Position numbers and translations under genes: made by a program. A DNA stretch of 64,000 nt from Colwellia sp. RSH04 (GTDB lineage Bacteria; Pseudomonadota; Gammaproteobacteria; Enterobacterales; Alteromonadaceae), in assembly GCF_003545765.1 (NCBI RefSeq), contig NZ_QXIO01000005.1, forward strand, positions 271,100-335,099, given 5' to 3'. Shown in pieces: positions 8,602-20,210 of the stretch (its first letter is position 1; each line of letters opens with the position of its first letter). Below the pieces are notes generated by a model. It saw only the letters and a list, made by a program, of their open reading frames with translations, did no database searches and was not told the origin of the DNA.

Positions 8602-9423
8602 ATGGTAACAACTAAGAACATTTGGCTTTTTTTTACAATATGTTTTTATTCATCACTTCTTCATGCTGAAAGCATTATTAATGTTAATATTCTAGCTGAT
8701 GACAGTTACCCACCTTATTCATATGTTGAAAATGGTCGTTTGACGGGAATCTATGTTGATATTTTAAAAGGTGCAGTAAAGTTAATACCTAAAAGATATA
8801 AGGTTACTGTCAGCGCTATTCCATGGAAGAGAGGGCTTAAAAAAATAAAATCAGGGCAGTCTTTTGCAATTATTCCGCCTTATAAGCGCCCCAAAGAAAG
8901 ACCTTATATTTGGCCCTACTCAAAAGCGTTATTAACCGAGCATGTGGTTGCGTTTTGCGATAAGGGTATTCAATTAGAACAGTATATACAGGCATTTAAA
9001 CAAGCTGATTTTAAACCAATAACCATCGGAGTTAATGCAGGCTATATCATTTTGTCTCGTGATTTCATTCAAGCTAAAAAGGCTGGTAATATTGTAATAT
9101 CTGAAAACAAGAGTACTCATTCAAATATTTTGAAATTATATTCCAAAAGAATTGATTGCTACGTAAATGATAGAGCCTCCACGCTTTGGGAGTTATCAAG
9201 AGCTTCAGTAAAAAGCTCAGTACACTTTGATGATATTTATGAAGCGTTGCTCATTATGTCTCAAACAGCGCATATTGGTTACAGCAATAGTAAAAATACT
9301 GATTTTTACTATAAAGAAGACTTTATAAAAAGTATGGATATCGCTCTTGAAACGTTCTTAGCTTCAGATGAGTTTCATCAAATAATTAATCGCTATACTG
9401 TTAAGGTTGATAACGGGTTTTAG
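8602..9423 (+). CDS. Orphan periplasmic solute-binding protein, family 3
   Basis: A 273-residue protein with a signal peptide (about 1-22, ending LLHAES) and the fold of family 3 extracellular solute-binding proteins. The opening motif ILADDSYPPYSYVENGRLTG is typical of the amino-acid-binding cleft. No ABC permease or ATPase gene is adjacent, so it may serve in sensing or use distant transport genes. It stands alone between patatin relic copy B and the convergent dGTPase-like gene. Family is firm; ligand unknown. Confidence 0.85.
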   Translation: MVTTKNIWLFFTICFYSSLLHAESIINVNILADDSYPPYSYVENGRLTGIYVDILKGAVKLIPKRYKVTVSAIPWKRGLKKIKSGQSFAIIPPYKRPKERPYIWPYSKALLTEHVVAFCDKGIQLEQYIQAFKQADFKPITIGVNAGYIILSRDFIQAKKAGNIVISENKSTHSNILKLYSKRIDCYVNDRASTLWELSRASVKSSVHFDDIYEALLIMSQTAHIGYSNSKNTDFYYKEDFIKSMDIALETFLASDEFHQIINRYTVKVDNGF

Positions 9424-9462
9424 CTTGTCATTGTTCAATAGAGTCACATAGCATATTTAAGA

Positions 9463-10818
9463 CTAACCCAATTGAAAATTTGTCTCGGCATTGGCGTTAA
9501 ATAATGATTGATATAGCCGTGTTGCATAATCGTCTGTCATCCCTGCGATGTAATCTGCAATAATTCGATGTGAATTTTGCTTGTTATCAACCGCAGCTTG
9601 CCAACGCTTAGCACTATTTTTGGGTAATAACCGTAATGGATCTGATGATAATGCTTCAAATAACTCCATAACAATTTGTTGACCTCGGTATTCTAATCGT
9701 TGAATGCTCGTTTGTTTAATGACGTAATGGTAAACAAAATCCTTAAAAACTTTTAATACTTCTGCCATGGGGTTGGGCAGGGTAGCGTTGTACCTTAATA
9801 GTGGTTCACTAAATTCGATATCAGCCTGTTCATTTAAATCCGAAATTCTAATTGCCGTTATAAGATAATTTACAAGGCCGCCAATAGCATCTTTTTGTTT
9901 ATGGTGTTCGTCACTAAATAATTTATCGGTTAATTCGAGTGAAAATTTATTCACCCAGGGATCATCTATAGCTAATAAGTTCTGAATGACGTGTTGTTCA
10001 AAATCACTTTTACTGACGGTTTTAGTGACAATAGCATCTTCTAAATCATGAATACCGTAAGCAATATCGTCGGCCAGTTCCATAATAGAGCAATCAAGGG
10101 ATTTAAATTTTGTTTTATGGTGCTGGTCTTCTTGTTGTTGTTTAATGTGTTGGAATAAGGTTTTGTCTTGCTCATTAAGCGGTGCTAACACCCATTCGAT
10201 GATATCTTCATCATCTTTATATAACCCTTTGGGTGGGTGCCAGTCATTTGCCTTCAATTGTCTGAAATTTGCGACAATATTGATGGGTTGAGAATGATGC
10301 AAGGTGTCAATTAATTGCGGATATTTCATTAAGCCCAGTAAGGTGCGACGACTTAAATTCATACCAAAGTGTTCACTAAAGGTCTCTAACCTTGCCACAA
10401 TACGCAAGGTTTGTCCGTTTCCTTCAAAACCGCCATGGTCTCTCATCATATAATTTAGTGCCACTTCTCCGCCATGGCCGAAGGGGGGATGACCAATATC
10501 ATGTGCCAAACAAATGGTTTCTATTAAACTATCACTAGCAGGAAAAAGTGCTTGGCAGAGTTCAGGGTATTTACAGCGAAGTTGAGCGGTTATACCTGAG
10601 CCAATTTGCGCCGCTTCAAGTGAATGAGTTAAACGTGTGCGAAAGAAATCACCTTGACTGCTGCCCATCACTTGAGTTTTAGACTGTAAACGCCTGAATG
10701 AAGCAGAGTGTAATACGCGTGCTCTGTCGCGCTGAAATGGGTCTCTATGATCTAATTGACGTTTAGAAATTTTCTTTAATCTTCTTTCTAGCCATACATC
10801 AGTCATATTTACTCTCAT
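9463..10818 (-). CDS. dGTPase-family HD phosphohydrolase
   Basis: Member of the deoxyguanosinetriphosphate triphosphohydrolase (dgt-like) family, 451 residues. HD-domain metal ligands are visible in RTRLTHSLEAAQIG, in HDIGHPPFGHGGE near residues 105-117, and in ELADDIAYGIHDLEDAI. The N-terminal RARVLHSASFRRLQSKTQV stretch is diagnostic of the family. The expected reaction is dNTP to deoxynucleoside plus triphosphate, controlling dNTP pools; some relatives limit phage replication. It is 56 bp from cmoB on the same strand. Whether it prefers dGTP cannot be read from sequence. Confidence 0.92.
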   Translation of the reverse strand: MRVNMTDVWLERRLKKISKRQLDHRDPFQRDRARVLHSASFRRLQSKTQVMGSSQGDFFRTRLTHSLEAAQIGSGITAQLRCKYPELCQALFPASDSLIETICLAHDIGHPPFGHGGEVALNYMMRDHGGFEGNGQTLRIVARLETFSEHFGMNLSRRTLLGLMKYPQLIDTLHHSQPINIVANFRQLKANDWHPPKGLYKDDEDIIEWVLAPLNEQDKTLFQHIKQQQEDQHHKTKFKSLDCSIMELADDIAYGIHDLEDAIVTKTVSKSDFEQHVIQNLLAIDDPWVNKFSLELTDKLFSDEHHKQKDAIGGLVNYLITAIRISDLNEQADIEFSEPLLRYNATLPNPMAEVLKVFKDFVYHYVIKQTSIQRLEYRGQQIVMELFEALSSDPLRLLPKNSAKRWQAAVDNKQNSHRIIADYIAGMTDDYATRLYQSLFNANAETNFQLG

Positions 10819-10874
10819 TCAAAGGTTGTTAGTATTATTTATAACCTAACAACCTATTGATTAAAAGCGTATTG

Positions 10875-11852
10875 TTATGCATTTGCGATAAAAATAGCGC
10901 GTTTAGGGGCAGGGTAGCCTTCTATGGTTTTACTTTGATCATTTGGGTCGAGAAAATCTTGTAATGATTCTGTATCAATCCAAGGGGTTTTTCTTTGTTC
11001 ATCTAATGCCGTAACATCAGTATTAACTACGCGTACATTAGAAAACCCACAACGCTCTAACCAAGCACACATTGCTTTCTCGCTAGGTAAAAACCACACG
11101 TTTCTCATTTTTGCGTAGCGTTCACCAGGAACAAGTACGGTGTTTTCATCGCCATCAACAATCAGTGTTTCTAAAACTAATTCGCCGCCTTTAATTAGCT
11201 GGGCTTTTAATTGATATAAAAAATCAATTGGTGAGCGCCTATGATATAAAACACCCATGGAAAAAACCGTATCAAATGCTTTGAGTTCAGGTAATTGTTC
11301 TACACCTAACGGGAGAAGGTTAACGTGATTGTCATTTATAAAATGTTGAACCGCATTAAATTGCATTAAAAATAATTGTGTCGGGTCAACGCCGACAACA
11401 AATTCAGCACCTGCACCACGCATACGCCATAAATGATAACCGCTACCACAACCTATATCTAAAACATATCTTCCTGATAGGTCACTTATGTGTTCGGCTA
11501 ATCGGTCCCATTTAAAGTCTGAGCGCCACTCAGTATCTACATGTAAGCCATGAATATGATAAGGACCTTTTCGCCACGGCTTAAATTTTTTCAACAAATT
11601 CTCTAACCGCTTATATTCGCCTTGGTTAAAGTCTCCTGATTGACCAATGATAACGCCATTTTCTAAATCTATGTTAACCGTTTCTTGTGTTGATACACTG
11701 GGTAATGCATCAAGGGATTTTTGCCAATGCTTGAACTCACCATGTAATTCATTTTGTTGCCAATGGCTTAATTGGGCGGGTAGCGTATTTAACCATTGAC
11801 TTAATCGGTTGCTGGCAATTTGTTGGTAAAAAGAGTTAAAAAGACTAGACAT
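10875..11852 (-). CDS. cmoB: tRNA U34 carboxymethyltransferase CmoB
   Basis: CmoB transfers the carboxymethyl group of carboxy-S-adenosylmethionine to 5-hydroxyuridine at tRNA position 34, giving cmo5U. The 325-residue length is normal. Diagnostic stretches are [20 protein letters not shown], the SAM-binding motif [13 protein letters not shown], and [12 protein letters not shown]. It lies 31 bp downstream of cmoA on the same strand, and the two act consecutively, so they are almost certainly one operon. Confidence 0.97.
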   Translation of the reverse strand: MSSLFNSFYQQIASNRLSQWLNTLPAQLSHWQQNELHGEFKHWQKSLDALPSVSTQETVNIDLENGVIIGQSGDFNQGEYKRLENLLKKFKPWRKGPYHIHGLHVDTEWRSDFKWDRLAEHISDLSGRYVLDIGCGSGYHLWRMRGAGAEFVVGVDPTQLFLMQFNAVQHFINDNHVNLLPLGVEQLPELKAFDTVFSMGVLYHRRSPIDFLYQLKAQLIKGGELVLETLIVDGDENTVLVPGERYAKMRNVWFLPSEKAMCAWLERCGFSNVRVVNTDVTALDEQRKTPWIDTESLQDFLDPNDQSKTIEGYPAPKRAIFIANA

Positions 11853-11883
11853 AAGAATATTTCAGTATAAATGGTAGAAAGTG

Positions 11884-12618
11884 TTATTTTATTGCGACAA
11901 AAGAGACAAAATTATAGCATTGAAACCAAGGAGATATATGGTTAAAACCTGCACGCTTGAGTCGGTTAATATGCTGTTCGCTGGTATCTGTTAACATAAC
12001 TTTTTCTAATGCGGAACGTTTTTGAGCCACTTCAAGTTCGCTATAACCGTTATCTCGCTTGAACTTATGGTGTAAGTCGATTAGCAATTCATCGCTTTTT
12101 GTATCTCCGTGAGAGACTTTTTCTGACAAGACTAATAATCCGCCAGTGTTTAACCCGTTAGCTATTTTAGTTAATAAGGCTTCTCGTTGTGAACGTTCAA
12201 TAAACTGCAGCGTAAAATTTAATACAACCATACTAGCATTTGATATTTCAATATCTTGGATATTGCCTTCAATTATTTCTACGGGCGTTTCACCTTTAAA
12301 CGCTTCAATATGAAGTTTGCATCGCTTAACCATATCAGCTGAGTTATCAACACCAATAATTTTGCAGTTTGAAGAGGTAATACCTTTACGCATAGCAAGG
12401 GTTGCAGCCCCTAAAGAGCAACCTAAATCATATATGTGGCTATTATCTTTGACAAATTGTTGGCTAAGTCGACCTATTGTGTCGATAATAGTATTATAAC
12501 CAGGCACAGAGCGACTGATCATATCAGGAAATACTTCAACTACCTGAGCATCAAACGCAAAGTCTTTGACTTGCTTATGTGGGTTTGAATAAATGAGATC
12601 AGTGTCAGACTTTTGCAT
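11884..12618 (-). CDS. cmoA: Carboxy-S-adenosyl-L-methionine synthase CmoA
   Basis: CmoA makes carboxy-SAM from SAM and prephenate, the donor used by CmoB. The protein has 244 residues. [17 protein letters not shown] is the methyltransferase-fold glycine loop, and the N-terminal [20 protein letters not shown] stretch is typical of CmoA. It is the first gene of the cmoA-cmoB unit. Its start codon almost touches the longest frame of the divergent diguanylate cyclase gene, so promoter elements for both must overlap the 5' ends. Confidence 0.97.
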   Translation of the reverse strand: MQKSDTDLIYSNPHKQVKDFAFDAQVVEVFPDMISRSVPGYNTIIDTIGRLSQQFVKDNSHIYDLGCSLGAATLAMRKGITSSNCKIIGVDNSADMVKRCKLHIEAFKGETPVEIIEGNIQDIEISNASMVVLNFTLQFIERSQREALLTKIANGLNTGGLLVLSEKVSHGDTKSDELLIDLHHKFKRDNGYSELEVAQKRSALEKVMLTDTSEQHINRLKRAGFNHISPWFQCYNFVSFVAIK

Positions 12619-12645
12619 GAATCAGTTTTCTTTACAGGGTTATCA

Positions 12646-15585
12646 ATGTTAATGATGGCTATTTTAACTGATAGCAACATAAATAACACCGATGTTAAGG
12701 GTATTTTTTTGAACAATAGTGTATGGACTTTATTTGCTAACCTTTCCTTTCATATACGTAAGATTTTTTTGCTGTGTGTCATTTTGGGCTTTAATGCGGG
12801 GGGGGTTCTGGCCCAAGAAAAGCCGATAACTATTGCTATTAATGCGACTTCATTTCCTTATCACTCTGTTAACGCTAATAACGAACCCGTTGGTTTAATG
12901 ATAGATTTATGGCGATTATGGGCTGAAAAACAACAAGTTGACGTTGAGTTTGTTGCTTTAGCTTGGAATGATACGTTAGCCCAAGTAGCAGATGGTTCAA
13001 TTGATATTCATGCAGGGCTGTCTGTAATAGAAGCGAGAAAAGAGCTTTTTAGCTTTTCTGAGCCTATTTTTTCTTTATATACCCATTTATATATTCACCA
13101 AAGCTTAACTCAAGTGAATAACATGAGTAAATTAACGCCTTATGCTATAGGTGTTGTCAAAGGCTCTGCCCATATTAGTTTTTTAAACAAAAACTTCCCA
13201 CAACTTGAGCAAAAGTTATATCAAAGTCGTCATGAACTTTATGATGCAGCGATAAATGGTGAGGTATTGGTTTTTACTGGTCTTGAGAGGCTTGCCAAAG
13301 ATTACCAGCACTATAAAACGCTCAATCAACTATTTCCTGCCTATAAACGATTACAATATCAACAAGGAGATTACGCCATTGCTGTGGCGAAAGATAATCA
13401 ACAGCTATTATCGTTTATCGAGCAAGGCTTAACTAAAATTTCTCTTGAAGAAAGAAAAGCCATTGAACGAAAGTGGTTAGGGATAGAGAAGCAAAAAGAT
13501 GCGCTGCAAATTGCAGTAGCTCCAGATTTTCCTCCTTATATGGCATTAACGCCAACGGGAAAACCACAAGGTCTTCTTATCGATATTTGGCGTTATTGGT
13601 CAGAACAAACAGGAAATAACATTGAATTTATTATTAGAGATATCAATGACGAAACAAAACTAACTCAATCTCAAGATATCGATGTGATAATGGCTTTTCC
13701 AGAAAGTGAACAAACAGAGGTTGCAGGTAGATTTGCTGAGCCAATTTATGAATCTAAAGCACAAATTTATATAAATACATCATACGCAAATATTAATAAT
13801 ATACATGACTTAAATAAGCTCCCAAATAATAAAGTGGGTTTAGTGGCCAGATCGACATATAAGCAAGAGGTATTTAAGGCCTTTCCTGAGTTAAATATAA
13901 CCTTATTTAAGTCGGCTGAAGAAATGCTGCGCGCAGCAGAGACTCATGAAATTAGTGCGATGATTAGTTTAGTCGACTTAATGAACGCAAGGTTGATTCA
14001 AGCAAATTTACAGTCAGATTTTTATCCCATGGATTCTCCTGTGTTTCCTGTAAAGCTTTCTCCTTTATTAGGTGAGGCAAATGAAAAACTAATAAGTATG
14101 ATCAATGAAGGTTTTTCTGGTCTTGATATTAATCAGCTAGTTAAAATTGAAAAGCGCTGGATAAAAACAGGTGAGAAATATTATAAAAAACGTGCTCAAA
14201 AAGTCTCTTTAACTGCTGAAGAAAAAGAATTCATAAAGAAAAACAACTCTATTACACTTGGCATTATGAATGATTTTTCACCTATTGAATTTATTAATCA
14301 GCAAGGTGAATTCGAAGGAATAAATCGCGATATCATTAATCTTATTTCACAAAGAACCGGGTTAACATTCAAGTATAAACCTTATTCAAGTTGGCATTTA
14401 TTATATCAAGGCCTTTTGAATAAAGAGGTCGATGTACTGGGTAGTATTACTAAGACTGATGCTCGTGAGAAACAAATACTATTTAGTGATACTTATTGGC
14501 AAATGCCTTGGGTAATAATTCATTCGCAACATATAGGCAAAAAAACTGCATTTAGTGACTTTTATGGGAAGCAGTTAGCCATCATAAAAGGTTATTATTT
14601 AGTTGATAAACTGCGTGAAAAATACCCTTTAATTACTTTTGTGATCGTAGAAAGTAGAAATGAAGGATTACTGGCACTTCAACAAGAAAAAGTGGATGGT
14701 TTCATTGCCACAATAGCCTCCGCAACAGACCTTTTAAAAAGAGAAAGTTTAGTCGCATTAATGATTTCAGTTATGGGAAGTGTCAGTGTTGATGAGAACA
14801 GCTTTGGTATTAACCCAGAAAAACCTTTATTGAAGAGCATATTCGATAAAGGGATACTCAGTATCTCGACGCAGGAACAGCAAGAGATTTATGATAAATG
14901 GTTCAGTTTAGCGATTAATACCGGTCTTGATAAAAAAGTTGTTTTACAGGTCGGTGCTCAAATAGGTGTGCTTATTCTATTGGTGCTTTTTGTTATTGTT
15001 ATGTGGAATAGACGCTTACAACGGGAAATAAACCATAGAGAACAACTTGAAAAAATTATGAAACATATGGCAACCCATGATGAATTAACGGGGTTAGCAA
15101 ATAGAGTGCTGTTAAAAGACAGGTTAACTAAATCAATAGCGTTTCACCAAAGGCAATCATTAAAAATTGCAGTACTATTTATAGATCTCGATGGCTTTAA
15201 AAATATTAATGATACTCATGGTCACGATGTCGGTGATGAATTATTAAAAATTGTTGCTTATCGTTTACTCGGTTGTGTTAGAAAGTCTGATACCGTTGTT
15301 CGCTTTGGTGGTGACGAATTTATACTTTTACTAACGGGATTACACGGTGCCAATGAAGCGGCCTATGTAGCGGAAAAAGTACTTGAGTTAATTCAAAAAC
15401 CGTTTGACTTATCAAAAGCGAAAGTGAATATAGGTTGTAGTATTGGGGTTGCAATGTTTCCAGAAGACGGTGATAACGAATCAGATTTGTTAAAAATTGC
15501 AGATACCCTGATGTATAAAGTTAAAGCATCAGGAAAAAATCATTATGCCTTTCATAGTAATCAAAACGAAGACAATTTGACCTAA
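12646..15585 (+). CDS. Sensor diguanylate cyclase with three family 3 solute-binding domains
   Basis: A very long sensor, 979 residues from the chosen ATG. Three tandem family 3 solute-binding domains follow a signal or membrane segment; each opens with a motif like ITIAINATSFPYHS, LQIAVAPDFPPYM or ITLGIMNDFSPIEF. One membrane segment at about 785-805 precedes a GGDEF domain with an intact RFGGDEF active site and an upstream RxxD (RKSD) product-inhibition site. It should make c-di-GMP in response to periplasmic small molecules. The ATG at 12646 was chosen because AGGG lies 6-7 bp upstream; the longer frame from 12613 would overlap the cmoA start. A later start nearer the hydrophobic segment is possible. 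Confidence 0.88.
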   Translation: MLMMAILTDSNINNTDVKGIFLNNSVWTLFANLSFHIRKIFLLCVILGFNAGGVLAQEKPITIAINATSFPYHSVNANNEPVGLMIDLWRLWAEKQQVDVEFVALAWNDTLAQVADGSIDIHAGLSVIEARKELFSFSEPIFSLYTHLYIHQSLTQVNNMSKLTPYAIGVVKGSAHISFLNKNFPQLEQKLYQSRHELYDAAINGEVLVFTGLERLAKDYQHYKTLNQLFPAYKRLQYQQGDYAIAVAKDNQQLLSFIEQGLTKISLEERKAIERKWLGIEKQKDALQIAVAPDFPPYMALTPTGKPQGLLIDIWRYWSEQTGNNIEFIIRDINDETKLTQSQDIDVIMAFPESEQTEVAGRFAEPIYESKAQIYINTSYANINNIHDLNKLPNNKVGLVARSTYKQEVFKAFPELNITLFKSAEEMLRAAETHEISAMISLVDLMNARLIQANLQSDFYPMDSPVFPVKLSPLLGEANEKLISMINEGFSGLDINQLVKIEKRWIKTGEKYYKKRAQKVSLTAEEKEFIKKNNSITLGIMNDFSPIEFINQQGEFEGINRDIINLISQRTGLTFKYKPYSSWHLLYQGLLNKEVDVLGSITKTDAREKQILFSDTYWQMPWVIIHSQHIGKKTAFSDFYGKQLAIIKGYYLVDKLREKYPLITFVIVESRNEGLLALQQEKVDGFIATIASATDLLKRESLVALMISVMGSVSVDENSFGINPEKPLLKSIFDKGILSISTQEQQEIYDKWFSLAINTGLDKKVVLQVGAQIGVLILLVLFVIVMWNRRLQREINHREQLEKIMKHMATHDELTGLANRVLLKDRLTKSIAFHQRQSLKIAVLFIDLDGFKNINDTHGHDVGDELLKIVAYRLLGCVRKSDTVVRFGGDEFILLLTGLHGANEAAYVAEKVLELIQKPFDLSKAKVNIGCSIGVAMFPEDGDNESDLLKIADTLMYKVKASGKNHYAFHSNQNEDNLT

Positions 15586-15631
15586 GCAGCTACGAGTGAA
15601 AAATAAAGCTCTTACCAAGGTTTGTCAGAGG

Positions 15632-15659
15632 GTGACAATAAGTTTCTTTGCTTTATAAT
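15632..15659 (+). promoter_or_regulatory. Putative sigma70 promoter of aspS
   Basis: GTGACA (15632-15637) and TATAAT (15654-15659) are separated by 16 bp, about 80 bp upstream of the aspS start, in the gap after the diguanylate cyclase gene. The -10 is a perfect consensus. Prediction from sequence only. Confidence 0.55.
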
Positions 15660-15736
15660 ATGCGCAAAAATTTGAATCCTTTCGAAGTTTATTGTCTTAG
15701 CACATAAATTCGTCAAACTAATCAAGGCAAAAATTA

Positions 15737-17524
15737 ATGCGTAGTATTTATTGTGGTGAGGTGAATGAGTCTCACATTGGTCAAGAAGTTACTCTTTGTG
15801 GTTGGGTTAACCGTCGTCGCGATCTTGGCGCGGTAATATTTCTTGATTTACGAGATCGTGAAGGTCTTGTACAAGTGGTTTATGATCCTGATCTTCCTGA
15901 AGTGCTAGCTGTTGCAAATACATTACGTAATGAATTTTGTGTTCAGTTAAAAGGTAAAGTACGTGCTCGTCCTGAAGGGCAAGTGAATAAAGACATGAAA
16001 ACAGGTGCCATTGAAGTACTAGGTCTTGAGTTAACTATTTTAAATAAGTCAGCGCCACTTCCTCTAGATTCGAATCAAACTAACTCTGAAGAGCAACGTT
16101 TAAAATATCGTTATTTAGACTTACGTCGTCCTGAGATGACTGAGCGTATGCGTTTCAGAGCAAAAGTGACTTCTGCTGTACGTTCATCGTTAGAATCTCA
16201 AGGCTTTTTAGACATTGAAACGCCAATTCTTACTGCAGCAACACCTGAAGGTGCACGTGATTACTTAGTACCAAGCCGTACTCATAAAGGTCAATTTTTT
16301 GCACTGCCTCAATCACCACAGTTATTCAAGCAATTGTTAATGATGTCAGGTATGGAGCGCTACTACCAAATCGTAAAATGTTTCCGTGATGAAGATTTAC
16401 GTGCCGATAGACAGCCAGAATTTACTCAAATAGATATTGAAACGTCGTTTATGAGTAGTGAGCAAGTAATGGAAGTTACGGAAAAAATGATCCGTGAATT
16501 ATTCCAAACCATGCTTGATGTGGATTTAGGTGACTTCCCACGTATGCCATATTCTGAAGCAATGTCTCGCTTTGGTAGCGATAAGCCTGATTTACGTAAT
16601 CCATTAGAAATAATTGATGTTGCCGACATTTTAAAAGATGTTGAATTTAAAGTTTTCTCAGGCCCTGCTAATGATGAGAAAGGTCGAGTTGCGGTTATTT
16701 GTGTACCACAAGGTGCATCAAAATTCTCACGTAAAGGACTTGACGAACTCACTAAGTATGTTGGTATTTACGGTGCCAAAGGCATGCCTTGGTTAAAAGT
16801 TAATGACATTGACGCAGGTATGGAAGGCTTACAATCGCCAATCTTGAAGTTCTTATCTGAAGACGCTGCAAAAGCATTACTTGAACGTACTAATGCTAAA
16901 ACGGGGGATATTATTTTCTTCGGTGCTGATCAGTACAATGTCGTTAGTGAATCACTTGGCGCATTACGCCTTAAATTAGGTGAAGATCTAGATTTACTTG
17001 AAGGTGAATGGAAGCCTTTATGGGTTGTAGACTTCCCAATGTTTGAAGAAGTAGATGGTCACATGCACGCTATTCATCATCCATTTACTGCACCCACTAA
17101 TTTAACAGCAGAAGAGCTTGAAGCGAACCCAGCTGGTGCATTATCTGATGCATACGACATGGTATTAAATGGTTGTGAGTTAGGTGGTGGTTCGGTACGT
17201 ATTTTCGACCAAACAATGCAAGCAACGGTGTTTAGAATATTAGGTATTAGTGATGAAGAAGCTCAAGAGAAGTTTGGCTTCTTACTTGAAGCGTTACAAT
17301 ATGGTGCTCCACCACATGCAGGTTTAGCATTTGGTTTAGACAGACTAGTAATGTTAATGACGGGTGCAACGTCTATTCGTGATGTGATGGCTTTCCCTAA
17401 AACAACAACGGCAGCGTGTCCATTAACCAACGCTCCAGGTCAAGCAAACCCAGCACAGCTTGCTGAACTTGGCGTACAGACGATTGTTGAAGAAAAAGCA
17501 GAAGACTCTTCTGATAGCGAATAA
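15737..17524 (+). CDS. aspS: Aspartyl-tRNA synthetase
   Basis: Class IIb synthetase that charges tRNA-Asp, 595 residues, the usual bacterial length. An N-terminal OB anticodon-binding domain starts [18 protein letters not shown]. The catalytic core has motif 2 ([16 protein letters not shown]) and motif 3 ([12 protein letters not shown]), with the bacterial GAD insertion between them. It is followed by a terminator hairpin and then ruvC. In many gammaproteobacteria yebC lies between aspS and ruvC; it is missing from this position. Confidence 0.98.
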   Translation: MRSIYCGEVNESHIGQEVTLCGWVNRRRDLGAVIFLDLRDREGLVQVVYDPDLPEVLAVANTLRNEFCVQLKGKVRARPEGQVNKDMKTGAIEVLGLELTILNKSAPLPLDSNQTNSEEQRLKYRYLDLRRPEMTERMRFRAKVTSAVRSSLESQGFLDIETPILTAATPEGARDYLVPSRTHKGQFFALPQSPQLFKQLLMMSGMERYYQIVKCFRDEDLRADRQPEFTQIDIETSFMSSEQVMEVTEKMIRELFQTMLDVDLGDFPRMPYSEAMSRFGSDKPDLRNPLEIIDVADILKDVEFKVFSGPANDEKGRVAVICVPQGASKFSRKGLDELTKYVGIYGAKGMPWLKVNDIDAGMEGLQSPILKFLSEDAAKALLERTNAKTGDIIFFGADQYNVVSESLGALRLKLGEDLDLLEGEWKPLWVVDFPMFEEVDGHMHAIHHPFTAPTNLTAEELEANPAGALSDAYDMVLNGCELGGGSVRIFDQTMQATVFRILGISDEEAQEKFGFLLEALQYGAPPHAGLAFGLDRLVMLMTGATSIRDVMAFPKTTTAACPLTNAPGQANPAQLAELGVQTIVEEKAEDSSDSE

Positions 17525-17563
17525 TGCTAAGAAATGTAGCTATACACTTTACTAGCTAATCAT

Positions 17564-17605
17564 AAAAAGCGTATTGTATGTTAAGCATCAATACGCTTTT
17601 TTTCT
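17564..17605 (+). terminator. Rho-independent terminator after aspS
   Basis: The stem AAAAAGCGTATTG (17564-17576) pairs with CAATACGCTTTTT (17589-17601), followed by further T residues. The longest ruvC frame would start inside this hairpin, which argues for the later ruvC start. Confidence 0.85.
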
Positions 17606-17634
17606 CACTTTTTTTAAATGTAATAAAAGATGAT

Positions 17635-18174
17635 ATGAGTATTATTTTAGGCATAGATCCTGGCTCTCGCATTACTGGTTATGGTGTTATTCAAAAAGAT
17701 GGCCGTAAGGTAACTTATTTAGGGAGTGGCTGTATTAAAGCAGTATCAGGCAATAAGGAATCAGATGATGACTTCAGTCAACGCTTGCAGATAATATTTT
17801 CGGGTATCTCAGAGTTAATTATTCAATTTAAACCTGAGCTCTTTGCTATTGAACAAGTCTTTATGGGGGTTAATCCCGGAGGTGCTTTAAAACTTGGGCA
17901 AGCTCGTGGCGCGGCAATTGTTGCAGCCACTAATAACGGGTTATCTGTTGCTGAATATTCAGCAAGGCAAATAAAACAAGCTGTGGTTGGTACTGGGGGC
18001 GCAGATAAGTCTCAAGTACAACATATGGTGAAAAATATTTTGAAATTACCAGGCACACCACAAGCCGATGCCGCCGATGCGCTCGCAGTAGCACTCTGTC
18101 ATGCCAATAGCCATGACAGCTTAACTAAGTTGGCTGGGCAGGCAAGTAAGACAGTACGGGGTCGTTTAAGATAA
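17635..18174 (+). CDS. ruvC: Crossover junction endodeoxyribonuclease RuvC
   Basis: Holliday-junction resolvase, 179 residues from the ATG at 17635 ([18 protein letters not shown]). This start was preferred over 17578, which falls in the aspS terminator and adds a non-conserved hydrophobic stretch; AAAAGA lies just upstream. The four acidic catalytic residues are visible in GIDPGS, FAIEQVF and the [13 protein letters not shown] segment. RuvC cuts junctions branch-migrated by RuvAB, whose genes follow in the same direction. Confidence 0.97.
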   Translation: MSIILGIDPGSRITGYGVIQKDGRKVTYLGSGCIKAVSGNKESDDDFSQRLQIIFSGISELIIQFKPELFAIEQVFMGVNPGGALKLGQARGAAIVAATNNGLSVAEYSARQIKQAVVGTGGADKSQVQHMVKNILKLPGTPQADAADALAVALCHANSHDSLTKLAGQASKTVRGRLR

Positions 18175-18296
18175 AGCTATACAGTACCTTTACTGTATAA
18201 ATATATAGTGTTAGTATCTAATCAAAATATCAACCCTAATATCAATTCTAATAAATAAAGTATTAACTTTTATTATTCAACCTAAGGTATCAAGCT

Positions 18297-18932
18297 GTGA
18301 TTGGTCGTTTACGTGGCACATTAATTGAAAAGTTATCTCCTGAAATTCTTATTGAATGTGCAGGTGTTGGTTATGAAGTAAGTATGCCAATGACTAGTAT
18401 TTATGCATTACCCGAGCTCAATGAACAAGCAACCATTTATACTCACTTTGTTGTGCGTGAAGATGCACAGCTTTTGTATGGCTTTGCCAATAAAGTAGAG
18501 CGAAAACTCTTTAGGTTACTGATTAAAGTGAATGGGGTAGGGCCGAAATTAGCGTTAGCCATTTTATCAGGTATGTCGGCAAATCAATTTGTTAGTTGTG
18601 TTAATCATGATGATGTAACTGCTATTGTTAAAATTCCTGGCGTTGGTAAAAAAACAGCAGAGCGACTTTTAATTGAAATGCGCGATAAGTTAAAAGATTG
18701 GCAAGCACAAATGCCGATACATACGCCTGCAACAGATACGATGCCTGATCAGCTAACGGCTGAATATACCTTTGTTGATAATTTCGTTAATGATGAGAAA
18801 GGCGATGCTATTAATGCATTGATTTCTCTTGGTTATAAGCAAGCGCAAGCAGATAAAGCTGTTAAGCAAGTCTACAATGACGGCATGTCGAGTGAAGATA
18901 TTATTCGTGATGCGCTTAAGTCAATGTTATAA
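18297..18932 (+). CDS. ruvA: Holliday junction DNA helicase subunit RuvA
   Basis: RuvA binds four-way junctions as a tetramer and loads RuvB. It has 211 residues. The OB domain starts [11 protein letters not shown], helix-hairpin-helix motifs are visible ([13 protein letters not shown] and [16 protein letters not shown]), and the C-terminal RuvB-contact domain ends the protein. The start is GTG at 18297, supported by TAAGGT upstream and by the conserved MIGRLRG opening. It lies between ruvC and ruvB. Confidence 0.97.
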   Translation: MIGRLRGTLIEKLSPEILIECAGVGYEVSMPMTSIYALPELNEQATIYTHFVVREDAQLLYGFANKVERKLFRLLIKVNGVGPKLALAILSGMSANQFVSCVNHDDVTAIVKIPGVGKKTAERLLIEMRDKLKDWQAQMPIHTPATDTMPDQLTAEYTFVDNFVNDEKGDAINALISLGYKQAQADKAVKQVYNDGMSSEDIIRDALKSML

Positions 18933-19019
18933 GTGATTTGGGCATTGCTTAGGGGAGTATTTATAACCGCTAAGTTCACGAGAAATCTTTTAAAGATAAG
19001 AACGTAGGAAAAAGTAAAT

Positions 19020-20027
19020 ATGATAGAAGCTGATCGCTTAATTGAACCTATAGCTACCATTGAAGATGAAGGGGTAGATCGTGCTATTCGCCCTAAAATG
19101 CTACAGGATTATACAGGGCAATCTCATGTTAAAGCGCAAATGGAAATTTTTATTCCAGCCGCTAAAAAGCGTGGTGAGCCACTTGATCATTTACTTATTT
19201 TTGGTCCTCCAGGCTTAGGTAAAACGACCTTAGCAAACATAGTAGCGAATGAGATGGGCGTTAATATACGTACTACCTCTGGCCCTGTACTTGAAAAAGC
19301 AGGCGATCTTGCTGCTCTTTTAACGAACCTTGAAGAGAATGATATTCTTTTTATTGATGAAATCCATCGCTTAAGCCCTGTTGTTGAAGAAGTTTTATAT
19401 CCAGCAATGGAAGATTATCAGCTTGATATTATGATAGGTGAAGGCCCAGCAGCACGCTCTATAAAGCTTGATTTACCGCCTTTTACTTTGATAGGCGCTA
19501 CCACAAGAGCGGGCGCGTTAACGTCTCCTCTACGTGATAGATTTGGTATTGTTCAGCGCTTAGAGTTTTATAATGTTAAAGACTTAACCAGTATCGTTTC
19601 GCGTTCAGCACACTTTTTAAACCTCGATATGAATGAAGAAGGTGCGTTTGAAGTTGCACGACGTTCACGGGGAACACCACGAATAGCGAATCGATTATTG
19701 CGCCGTGTGCGAGATTACGCAGATGTTAAAGCAAACGGCATAGTTACTAAAGAGACTGCAGCTGCTGCGCTTGATATGCTTGAAGTAGATAATGAAGGTT
19801 TTGATATTATGGATAGAAAACTTCTTCATGCGATAATCGACAAATTTATGGGTGGCCCCGTTGGCTTAGATAATTTAGCCGCGGCAATTGGTGAAGAACG
19901 TGAAACGATAGAAGATGTGTTAGAACCCTTTTTGATTCAACAAGGTTTTTTACAACGAACACCACGAGGCAGAATAGCCACGGATAGAGCATATCAGCAT
20001 TTTTCTATTGCTCGTCCGACTGAATAA
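19020..20027 (+). CDS. ruvB: Holliday junction branch migration ATPase RuvB
   Basis: AAA+ motor of the RuvAB branch-migration complex, 335 residues. Walker A is GPPGLGKTT, Walker B IDEIHRL, sensor-1 region IGATTRAG, the arginine-finger region SPLRDRFGI, and the C-terminal winged helix includes TPRGRIAT. It is 87 bp after ruvA and probably in the same operon. Confidence 0.98.
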   Translation: MIEADRLIEPIATIEDEGVDRAIRPKMLQDYTGQSHVKAQMEIFIPAAKKRGEPLDHLLIFGPPGLGKTTLANIVANEMGVNIRTTSGPVLEKAGDLAALLTNLEENDILFIDEIHRLSPVVEEVLYPAMEDYQLDIMIGEGPAARSIKLDLPPFTLIGATTRAGALTSPLRDRFGIVQRLEFYNVKDLTSIVSRSAHFLNLDMNEEGAFEVARRSRGTPRIANRLLRRVRDYADVKANGIVTKETAAAALDMLEVDNEGFDIMDRKLLHAIIDKFMGGPVGLDNLAAAIGEERETIEDVLEPFLIQQGFLQRTPRGRIATDRAYQHFSIARPTE

Positions 20028-20210
20028 AGAGCAAAAAATTAACATTAAAACTCACACTTTGGGAACCCATTGACATCAGGAGAACTTGATAAAACTTGTT
20101 TGATGTAGAATATCTATACTCGCACAAAATTTATTTGTTCTAATGCCGCCCATGTTGTTCGAAGTGTTTACTTCTTTATGCAAAAGGCTCTTAATTTTAC
20201 TAAGTGTTGG

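Noticed and set aside
12613..12645. Longer start of the triple-binding-domain diguanylate cyclase
   Set aside because: It would overlap the cmoA start head to head; the ATG at 12646 has an AGGG site at the right distance.
17578..17634. Longer start for ruvC
   Set aside because: It lies inside the aspS terminator hairpin, and the extra residues are not like RuvC.
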